Shown: positions 27,501 to 39,500 of the stretch, in pieces
Layout: every line of letters begins with the position of its first letter
Position numbering within the stretch: the stretch's first letter is position 1
Assembly (NCBI GenBank): GCA_032622095.1
Contig: CP136066.1
Location: 55,020,609-55,084,608 of the forward strand
Direction: 5' to 3'
DNA: 64,000 nt
Source: Siphonodentalium dalli
Taxonomy: Eukaryota > Mollusca > Scaphopoda > Gadilida > Siphonodentaliidae
Translations under genes and position numbers: made by a program
The notes under the pieces: model-generated
Seen by the model: only the letters and a program-made list of their open reading frames with translations
Database searches by the model: none
Told to the model about the DNA's origin: nothing

Positions 27501-30500
27501 ATTCCAACAATTTAGGTGAAACCAGAACGTGTTCTGTACTTCCAATGAAAAGATTTGGAAAGAATTTTTGAGGGGGGTTCTGTATTTAAAATAAAACTAA
27601 TTTTTCCAAATTTTATGAATAAATCTTACAACTATTTTGTCCAACCTGGAAGGGGTATCTCAAATCAATATAATTAAGCAAAAAAATTATCACAAATATA
27701 TCACAATTATACCTGAAACAACATGTTCCTTAACCCTTTACCCAACAAACCGGCCAAAACCGGCCAAATAAAGCTTCAACAGCCTAAAATATCTTCGGTC
27801 TGTCTCAATAGAACCATACAAATATGGATATCATTGGAACCGGCTCCTTGACCACATTGTGATAGTTACAGTTATGCCCTGTGCCAATGCATTCTCTTAT
27901 ATATGCGAGTCGACCATAGGTCGCCTCGCATATATAAGAGAATGCATTGGCCTAAAAAAAATCTTTTTTTAACACTTTTTACCATTTTTTCTTACATTCT
28001 TTAACAATTTTATAATTTTTAATGTGTTAGGTCAATGCATTCTCTTATATATGCGAGGCGACCTATGGTCGACTCGCATATATAAGAGAATGCATTGGCA
28101 CAGGGCCCTTCTGTTGGGTAAAGGGTTAAAGGGAAAATCATTATCCTCTATAACCAATGTATGATATAATACTATAAAAACACCTGATCACCCTCACAAT
28201 ATGAGAAATATGTTCTCATTATATAAAAAAAAAGTTGTTTAAAAAAAGATAAAAACAACTTTTTTTGAGGTAAGTCGATAGAGAGTTTGACAGGAAATAT
28301 TTGCAAAAACACACTCATTATCTAGCATTTGAACCCAACCAGTGCATGTGCTAAATCTACCACCTGAAGTCATTACTGTTTGCAAGAAAATTAATAAAAC
28401 ATTTTTCATTGCATATTTCAGTTTTTGGTAGCCATTTTGCAATAATCTGACAGATATAAACACTCAATACTGATTCATCTTTCAGACATTATGTTGTTAT
28501 ATTGTGATTATTCCCCCAAAGAAATAGTTCAGCAAATGGCTACAAAAAAACTAAAACATGCAATGAAAAATGTTGATTTAACTTCTGGCAGATAGTAATG
28601 ATTTCAGATAGTAGCCAGAGTGTAGAACCTAGCTGGGTTCATTAGATCGATAATGCAGTGTGTATTTTGCAAATATTTCCTGTCAAACTCTCTATTGGCC
28701 TACCTCAAAAAAAGGTTTTTTGTTAAACCATAATTTTTTACATAATTTACATAACTATTCTCCAGCTCCAGATTTGACTTTTTAAGCAGTCAAAAATGGA
28801 GAAACTACTAATGAGAAACAACTGATGGCATCATAAGTAGTACTCGAGTCCAACAAATTACCCCTCTCGCCATAATACCATCATTATTCTCTAGGCATTC
28901 GTGGATGAGAGACACTTGTTCAGCTCGAACAACTAGCTTTTATGTAGTGTCAACTATACAGAGACTAGCATGGCTACTATTCTGTGGGAAACATATGGCT
29001 GGAAAATGAAAACTTCCTAACAGTGAATGGCCAATGAATTTGAAAGCTGTTGCTATTAAGTCCCTGATGTCATTGCTTCTCTCTTAAAAAATTTAATTCT
29101 GATCTGAGGAAATATTAATGTTAACCCTTTACCCAACAGAAGGGCCCTGTGCCAATGCATTCTCTTATATATGCGAGTCGACCATAGGTCGCCTCGCATA
29201 TATAAGAGAATGCATTGGCTTAACACATTAAAAATTATAAAATTGTTAAAGAATGTAAGAAAAAATGGTAAAAAGTGTTAAAAAAGATTTTTTTTAGGCC
29301 AATGCATTCTCTTATATATGCGAGGCGACCTATGGTCGACTCGCATATATAAGAGAATGCATTGGCACAGGGGATAACTGTAACTATCACAATGTGGTCA
29401 AGGAGCCGGTTCCAATGATATCCATATGTGTATGGTTCTATTGAGACAGACCGAAGATATTTTAGGCTGTTGAATCTTTATTTGGCAGGTTTTGGCCGGT
29501 TTGTTGGGTAAAGGGTTAAAAGAAATTATGATAAACTGAATGATAAGTAGCTAATTATATGAGGGAATCTTGGTAGCCCAGTGGTTAGCGCGCTTGGCTT
29601 GTAGTTGCTGTTAACCCTTTACCCAACAGAAGGGCCCCTGTGCCAATGCATTCTCTTATATATGCGAGTCGACCATAGGTCGCCTTGCATATATAAGAGA
29701 ATGCATTGGCTTAACACATATTAATTGTTAACAAATGTAAGAAAAAATTATAATTTTTTTTAGGCCAATGCATTCTCTTATATATGCGAGGCGACCTATG
29801 GTCGACTCGCATATATAAGAGAATGCATTGGCACAGGGTATAACTGTAACTATCACAATGTGGTCAATGAGCCGGTTCCAATGATATCCATATTTGTATG
29901 GTTCTATTGAGACAGACTGAAGATATTTTAGGCTGTTGAAGCTTTATTTGGCCGGTTTTGGCCGGTTTGTTGGGTAAAGGGTTAACACAGCAATATGATT
30001 TTCAACACCCGCAGGTGGACTTCTGAGTTTCCTATAATTTGATAAATCTTGAGTTAAGCAGAGTGTGACTGTAGAGTTATGTGCATTTCAAATCGCGCAC
30101 CAAGTTGTGACCCTTGAACAAGTTTGCTCGCACTGTGTCTGATTTGCACCACTCATGTGTTAAAAGAGTACTGGGTGGGGAATCAATAGATTCTGTCAGC
30201 ATGATTAATTCTGATATAAGTTGCAGCTCGTATTGCAATCTTCTTAGATAATGGACCAATTAAATGGGGCCTATCATAGAGTCCCATCAACCAGAGTAGT
30301 ACTATATACAGAGCGTGCTGGTTCATTAAAGGTACTCAATCTGATCAGAGGCTCCTAAATTACTATTTATTTGGCTTCGGGGGGGGGGGGAGGTAAAAAA
30401 TATTTGATTTGAGTCGAGGAACCCACCCATCAAAGCTCAGAGTGATCACATATCGATTTTTGAAGTTTGTTATTTCTCGAGATGTGTAATAATATGTGGC

Positions 30501-33500
30501 TCAGAAACATGTGGTGGTCAAACGGAGGGTCTCGGACAAAATTGCAGATGAAGATGGATAACTCTAAAATCAATACGGTCAAATTTCATAATACAGTCAA
30601 GTAGCAGACAGTGGTTAGCATTATTTTGCTGCAATAAATCGATTCTGATAACTAAAGCGTATTTTGAAGAAATGTTGTTGTTGTATCTTGATGGTATGGG
30701 GACTGTCTGATTGGATTAAGTACCTTTAAGTGTTATATAACACTAATTAATATTTATTATGTGACTTACCAAGATTCACTTGTCTGTCGAAATCTGGAGT
30801 GAATTCTACATGGTTGTCATAGTGATTATTTTTCTTGTTTTTTCCACGGTTTCGAAGAATGAGTATCAGCACGATAATGACAATAATAATGCCGATAATA
30901 ACTGGAACGATGATGTATACTATAAACATATTATCTGTTTCATCTTCATCACCTGCTTGCCCTCCAGGGTTTCCAACACCTGAAATGCCATGAGTCATAA
31001 TTAGGCCCCTGTGAATAGTGGGTTTTTGATTTTAATTGAATTTCGAACCGAATAGCTCTCAAAAAATTTGAAAACGAATCGAATATCAAATAGAATATTT
31101 CATAATCTTGCTCGCTGAAATGATAGATAAAGAAATGTTTCCCGTTTTCATCTGTATGTGAGAATTATCTATTAAATAAAATACGTTGTCATCTTTTTTG
31201 TGATAGGCGGATCGACAATTAAAGACAACATTTCTTCAAAATATATCAAACAGTTAGGAAAATACACTTTTCGTGCACAGTCCAATGTCATTAGGGGAGA
31301 ATTCCACATTAATTCAAATGCGGAATAGGAGATGGACTATCTCAAATATAAAATGGGGGTTTGATTAAATGGCTTTGATGTGCATTTTTGCGAATGACAT
31401 TACAACTGCCACTGTAAGTCAAAACTGAGCAAACACAATATTGAAAAGATAATGCATCTAATAGTGCAAGTGTATGTGCAGTCACGTGACGTACCGTTCA
31501 ACAGAACTGTGAAGTATCATGCTGTCGATCTCCAATTGAACGTCCTTGGAATTAATTATAACTTAATTGTTATATTCGCTTTCGCGATATATGAGGGTTA
31601 GAACAGTTAACGTTAACTTAACATGACAGATTGTGAGGGTATACTTGCGAGTGTATCTACTTTTTATACTTCACAGTATTTGTGAATGTTCAAATATTAC
31701 CGATAAATGCATTATGTTCGAGTTCACTGGTTGTGTGTATTCAAAATTACTATTCGTTGTTTCACAGTCGATTCAAATTTGAATCGAATATCAATTTAAT
31801 GTAATTTGGGCTATGGTAGTAAACTCAGTTACCAAATTTCATTCCATCAGTTCAGACGTACTAAAGTTATCATCGGGAAACAAAAATTGAGTGCAATTTC
31901 CAACAAAAAGGGCCATCACTCTGGTGAAAATTGCCAGTCAGAACCAGAATTCGAACTTGACCTGTATTTTGTGCTAGTAAACCCACATACCAAATTTAAT
32001 TCCATTCAGTTGAGATTATGTAAAGTTATCATCTGGAAACAAAAAGCAAACGAACGGATGGACAGCCGAACCAATAACATATGTCCCCAAAAAAAAACGG
32101 GTGTAAAAAAAACAAATTAAAAATAACAATGATATATATATATAGGAAATTTATAATATTTGTAAAGGAAGACACATTTTTTTTTCATTATGAGGGAATA
32201 AAACAGAGATGCCGCATCATAGCTATCAGCGAATCATTTATCCCACTAGGTTGCTTTGGAACAGAATGAACACGAAAACCAGGGATAACTATAAATAGAC
32301 AGTACACGCGGAGCGATATGGAAATCAGTCACTTGGGAAATACCAATCAATTCACCACCTTCTGCTCCTCATGGTTCACCAATTGTCAACTATTTAAACT
32401 GAGATAATGCCTTCTTTTGTCCTAAAGCAATGTGCAAATGCTAAAGCGTTGAACAACGCATGTCAATATTGAGAGAGGAACGATTTTCGTCTAGCATCAG
32501 GTCACAGGGTAATTAAAGCATACATTGTACATCCTCTCTTCGGGTAAGCCACCGTCCGAATCAGTCAACAATTTTCTTGCACACCCACCCTACCACCCTA
32601 TATTTCTGCTTCAGTTTTGGGAGTAGATATCCCTTTTGCTAACAGCTGAGCTTAGTGTGTTTTTCAGGTCTAAGGGATAGCCCGGGATCTCATGGTTGGC
32701 ACTTTGGTGGTACCAAAAAAGGGACTTCACCAATAACAAGAAAGCTGAAGGTCCATAAACATGTTTTCGCCTACCTGTTGCTCTATTTATTAATAAAGAT
32801 AGTCTAGGGCCCTGCGAATCAATTCGATTCGATGCAATTCGAAATCGTTCGTCTGATTCAATTCGATTCGAAATCGGCTACCACGATTCGGATTTCGTCC
32901 ACAATGCTCTTTCCAGAAGAGAAAATTCACTACAATAACGTAGTAAAAGACTTATACGTTTATGTCTGATGGCAGGAAATGTAATGTTTTCGCCAACTAA
33001 TCTATGCTGTTATCAAGAATTGGGTGAAACATCTAATAACTAAATCTTTAAAATCGCGTTAATTCACAGTAACTTGTTATATATGCAATCCAAATATCTG
33101 GCCATTTTAAAAGTACAGGCAGAACAATCACCTTACAAAAGCGGGATATGAGGATCATAATTCAGAAAATATATAATAGTCACAACGACCCACTCTTTAT
33201 ATCTGAACAAATTTTGAAATTCAATGATTTATATCGTTTTAATACATGTATCGCTCTTCGTGCATGCTTGGTAGGCTACCAGCTCCATTTATTAATTATT
33301 TTGAAACATCAAAAAACAAAACCAGACAGTATAGTCAATTAATATCACATACTCTCAAAATAGCTCGGAACTACCAGTCTTCTCTTTCGTCAAAATTTGG
33401 TCAGACATTAGTTTTGATGCGAAATATATCTGGAGCAAATCTGCATTCAAAGCTGATTACAATAAAAAGGCTATCTTCCACTATCATCTGATAGTAAATT

Positions 33501-36500
33501 GTGATCATCCCCGATGTACTGATTATAGAAACACCAATGCCTCGCATGAATGTTACTTTATAATACCCAAAACTTTTGATTAAGATCTATAACTAATTGA
33601 CCCAATCTGTAAGAATGACAAAAGTGAACAACAACATTGCCATACAAGGCTGTGTGATAGTGTCGTTCCAGTAATCATGGGAATTCCATCACACATGTAT
33701 GCCAGATTTTAGATCTGTTTTTGTTTTGCGTAAATAGTGCGAGTCTCAATCTATATCCTGAGTATTTTGTAAACAATGTCCGGTAAGTCTGTCAGTTCAA
33801 GCGACAGGCAACACAATCATTGCAAGTGCGAAAAATACTGCGCTATTCAACAAAATGAAACAGGCACCATGCGGTATCCTTGTCCGTATTTACGTCGACA
33901 TTGGTTCTCTCATGCATGTATGCTCTTATCTGTTCTCAACGATTGCTTTGGCACAAAAAAGCCATAGAGGTGTGTATATAACTGCATGCATAACCTGCGC
34001 ATATTGCACTACATCGACGATCACCAGGCGGTTTTCGCCAGTCAATTGTTGGTGTTTCTCGAGGTTCTACTTGTATGTATTTGAACTCTATTGGCTCAGT
34101 AATAATGATTCGATTGGAGATTCGATTCGATTACGAATCGTTTACCTGATTCGATTCGAGATTTGATTCGAAATGGAAACACCCGATTCGCAGGGCCCTA
34201 AGATAGTCATGAAGGCAAACCTGTCTTGTTACTAATAACAACCTGGTGGGATAAAACATAGTTCCCTGTGAACCGTTCGAGGTTCGGTCCGGTTCGAAAC
34301 CTTAGACGGGATTCGTTTATATCGAACCTTTTCTTTAGTCCTGCAAAATGGGCAAGTTTTGCGTACCAGGAATTGTTTATTGATTATATACAGTATATTA
34401 ATTGGTTTACACACAACTGTGTGATACTATGATTTTATGTTTACATTGGACATAATGAATTTGATCATTACTCGGGTGGGGTAACTGGGTGATATTTCAT
34501 TGAAGAGGTCTTTTGGCATAATAACTTTATTCCGTTCCCGCTAAATGGTCCGGTCGGACATGTCAAATTCGTGATAATTAATTATAGTAAAACTAGAACA
34601 TTTCTGGTGTTCTATCTGAGTCTGTCGTCAAAGTTTGTTTTATTCTCCATATAATTTTACTAATAGACATAATTATACCTAACTAACGAGACAACAAGTA
34701 ATGATTATTGATGATTACATAATTACAGATCGATTGTGAATTACGTAAACTGGCTGAAATAGGTATTGCCCGGGCAGCACTTCTGTGTCTACAATTTTAT
34801 TCAACCAATCACAGTGAGGAGAGGGTGTGGTCATTGTTTTGTCAGCATAAATGATTGACATGATTATGTTACCTGATGTGCTTTGTCTTGTGACTGTGCG
34901 CCACTTAATTGCTACAACACGACGTCACCACGATTTGATCTTTCCCAGTTATAGATTTACGGTCGAGTGCTTTGATGTCTTGCTACGATTTAACTGTCTG
35001 TTAATTGTTACCGAGTGTCGACATTACAATAATAATATGCCGTACGGGTACTTAATTTATTTACAAGAGAAAATATCCCCTGCACAGTAAATTTTTGGGA
35101 CGCCTACGTTACTTTTCCGATAAAAAATCGTAAGTCACTTGCAAAAACAGAAAAGATCAGAACACAAAATGCGTAGATTTGAAACCAAAGTCGTGGACGA
35201 ATAAACAGACTGCCCATTTCCAATATAAAATAATTCTTTGTTATGTAATTATCTTATAGCGTAGATGGGCAATACATAAATAACCGTTGATTTTACTATA
35301 ATAATGTCGACTCTATCGTGAGTCTACGACAACAAGGTCGGTGTTTGGGTTCGAGGTTCGGTTCGTTTGGAAACCGAGATGATGATTTTTTCATCTTATA
35401 AAGGAAGAAATACCCTCTTTTTGTTTTTATAAAGGAAGAAACATTCTTACATTTGACGTAGTGCATTCATTTCATAATGAAATAATACATCTTTACTATT
35501 TCGAGTACTGGGATTATACATACCAAGGCAGCCTTTGATGGGATTACAGAATTCTTTGTCGATTACACAGTCACATTCTTTGGCACAGTCCTCTCCGTAG
35601 AAACCTGCATTACATTCTGAGGAAAGAGAGGAACAAGCCTTGAAATAGTGTGCCTGTCATTTGTAGAATGAGGTCCACAGAGGGAGAATTTAGTGATGCT
35701 ACCCTGCATAGCGGGTTAGCATCACCAAATTCACCCTCTGGGAACCTCATTCTGCTGAGTTGTAAGCAGAATGAGGTCCCCAGAGGGTGAATTTGGTGAT
35801 GCTAGCCCACTATGCGGGGTAGCATAATTACATTCACCCTCTGGGGACCTCATTCTGCAAATGACAGACACACTATTTCAAGGCTTGGAGAGGAAACTTG
35901 GTATCTGATTATACAATGTAATGTGCCTATCATTTGCAGAATGAGGTCCCCAGAGGGTGAATTTAGTGACACTATGCCACATAGTGGGCTAGCATCACCA
36001 AATTCACCCTCTGGGGACTTCATTCTGCATGATCTTATCTGCTATGGGAGACATAGACTCAGATTGAAGTTCCCAAATGGTCAATATTGTGATGTGCACC
36101 CATTGGGAACCTCGATTATGCAATGTGTTGCTGCCAATTTGGGGATACACTCACTCACTAGAGAAACTAAAAAAGAAATAGAATCTATGTGAAGAAGTTT
36201 CTATAGAAATTAGATCCAAAAAAAAATTCAGAGAAGGTGAGGCCAAAGCAGAATGAGGTCCCCAGAGGGTGAATTTAGTGATGCTAGCCCGCTATGCGGG
36301 ATAGCATCACTAAATTCACGCTCTGGGGACCTCATTCTGCAAATGACAGACAAACTAAACTCAGACTTGTCAGATACCAGACTTGACAGCAGAATATATT
36401 GTCTGTTCTTCCATCGAATATTAACCCTTTCTACACTAAATGGATTCTCCCACTCAGTTATGAAAATATATACTGGAATTGTCTATTATTCATTTGGAGG

Positions 36501-39500
36501 GGTATTCCGGAAAAAAAAGCAGACGACAGATGGATTAAATAATGACACAAATGCAGATGGATTTCTATTCATTGGTGGGAAAAGCTCAGATAATAAGTTC
36601 AACAAAAAGCCTATGGCTGATTTTATTGGACTTTATTATGTGAAAATCTCTCATATATATTTTGAAGACCTCTGTCTGTCTGTCTGTATGTCTGTCATTG
36701 ATACAAATCTACGATTCTCGACCGATCGGGATGAAACTTGGTACGTGCGTGTAGTTTGACCAGGCGGTCGACCTTGTCGTATTGGCGAGCCCGTGCGGCA
36801 CCGGCTTCGCGCATGCGCAGACGAGATCTCGGAAACGGGTGGAGCTATCGACTTGAAATTTGGTATGTGAATGTATCTTGCCCCGGATACGAATTTTATC
36901 GGGTCGCCGAGCCCGTGCGACGCCAGCTTCGCGCATGCGCAGACCAGATCTCGGAAACGGGTGGAGCTATCGACTTGAAATTTGGTTTTTTGAATAGCCC
37001 GGACAACGTCAGGTTTATCGGCTAGTCTAATATATATTTTGGGACTTCTGTCTGTCTGTGTGCTAGCTATGGCCGGGAAAACGGCTGGACCGATTGAGCT
37101 CAAACTTCCAATCTAAGGTTAAAAATCCATGGGAGGTGTTTACCGTCGTTTTGGAGAAGCTCCGAGCACCCCTTCTCCACACCCAGTCACCAAAATGACC
37201 GTCCTTGGCACTGTGGGGTTAATCACGTTGATAGTTAAAGAGCGTTCGTATCCGCAGTGTCGTTGATAAAGAGCGTATGCCTGTAGTGTGATTCTTATGT
37301 CTGGGGCCAGACGTGAGTGTGTCTGTATCCAGACATGAGCGTGTTGTGTGATTCTTATGTCTGTCTTCGTACTTAGGGGTTCCAAGGAACGGGGGAGATT
37401 TTCATCGGGTAAATTTTTCCGCCCGAGATGATCTTCACCTTGAAGCGGGTACGCAGTGATAGCGTTTGGCTAACGAAAACGACCTTCTCATATATATATA
37501 TATCTAATATATATTTTGGGACTTCTGTTTGTTTGTTTGTCTTTTAGCTATTGCCGGGAAAACTGCCGGACAGATTTCGACGAAATTTGATACCTAGGGG
37601 TAATTTTGTGCGGGGAGTGTTTTGGACGGGTCAAATCGTGACCCCAACCTGACCTTGACCTTCAAAATGGTCAGTTCAAGGTCAAAGCCCGGACGAAGTC
37701 GGGTTACCTGCTAGTATCCTATACTAAGGTAAAAAAAAAAGTTATTTGAGTCTCAAGACAATTTTTTTCTTCTGAATCAATGAGGGAGGGAGGACTTTAT
37801 TTTTATTTTTTATTTTTTGTGCAGATCGTAAGCATGGATTAACCCTTTCAGTGCCAAGTCCGATTTTTGTATCAACCCATATTTCCTTGATCATATTTCA
37901 AATTTATTGATTTTAATAATGTGATACATTGATGGAAAGAGCTCTTAGAAATATGGGTTGATACAAAAATGGGATTTGGCACTGAAAGGGTTATGATAGC
38001 TTCCATTGTAATACAGTAATATACAGAGCATGTAGAGGGAACTTTGTTATGTATATACACTCATTTAATCAGATACGCATATGACATTGTGCTACAAGTA
38101 TATGACATAGGGATTACCTATGTTATAATGCCCCTGACTATTCAAAATTGTTATTGTTGTATTTAAATTGACACCTCTCCATTATAACATGTGATCCTAA
38201 ATTTCCTCCAGTACCTTTCAATTGTTCTGGAGTTACAATTTAATAGTACACCAAACTATGATGGTCAGCTAATCAGTTACTTCAATGTATAGTCATCTAC
38301 TAAATGTTCTATCACTATTTTACCTATATATATATTTATACATGATAGTCAATCTTCACACATTACACTGAGATATGTTAAGAGTTCATGTATTTTGCAA
38401 TTAATGCTCAATAGGTATGGACATAGCATAAAAACATACCAAAATAATTTTAAAACAATTGAATTTTTTTTGGTACTTCAAACGGGCCATTTATTACAAT
38501 GTGGTGGTGTCTGAGACTCAAATAATATTTTTTATTAATTAGCTATAGGTTATCGGCCGCAATAAGTAGAATGCTGCCCGCGTCATAAGTAACAAAAAGT
38601 CGGCCAATAAGTAGAAGACGCGGCCAATAAGTCAAGGTGGCGTAAATGACGTCATACGTAATTAGCTCGATCGGCAAAGAATATTGGGTCGACGGAAGAT
38701 AGATTGCAGTTGATTTCGGATGAATTATGGACAGTGACCCCACAGTCACTGTTTTTGGGAGTAAATATACATGTACGTGGATGAACTACATGTATCCGTA
38801 TCAATATCATTCCCAGTGGAAACTGACAGTACTGTGAAATCGCTGCAAGTTTTTCACAAAGTTCACAAGAATAAAAATTGCTGGAATAATTGTTAATTAA
38901 ATAAAACACACAATGGTATATAATATATTCATCCTGTGAAACAATTATTACATTGTTGCTAATTAATAAAATACTTATTAATTGGTTGTTTCCACATTGA
39001 CCGAGTTATGAGGCCTCGGTCTGTCATATTAGACTTCGGCCTGAGGCCAATACGACAGACCTCGGCCTCATAACTCGGCCAATATGGAAACAACCAATTA
39101 ATGACATATATTATTTGGCCTATAGGAACTACTCGTCAACGAGTATTTAGTAAAGAAAGTGTTAAGCTTGGGACTTACGTTTGTTGCATTTTGGTCCCTC
39201 GAATCCTGGTTGGCAGGAACAGTATCCATCAGTGGGCCGACATCTGTGAGCGTTCTCACACTCACATTCCTGTTGGCAACCTGGACCATAGTAATCAATT
39301 GGGCAGCCTGCAAAAAACATGATTGAGATGGATTTATATGTATCTGCAGATATTTCAGTGCAGGAACAAATTCTGGTTATAGACGCACTGGTCCAGGTGC
39401 TACCATGGCTGAGTAACTTTATAACCCTGTGGTGACGCCAGTAGCTTTCTTTAACTTGCACACACAGAGGTGTGTACGTGGGTCATTAATATCCACGCCC

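Noticed and set aside
29560-29610. Functional tRNA gene
   Set aside because: Only a box A-like half is visible. It is interrupted by a MITE and no box B or complete cloverleaf follows.
35812-36192. 126-codon plus-strand frame
   Set aside because: Translation of two adjoining hAT-pal MITEs.
36253-36759. 168-codon plus-strand frame
   Set aside because: It crosses a hAT-pal MITE, a TTAA-D MITE and the start of a Helitron-like element; a composite chance frame.
36651-37103. 150-codon minus-strand frame in GC-rich sequence
   Set aside because: It lies within the Helitron-like elements and reflects their internal ~120-bp duplicated unit; no known domain.
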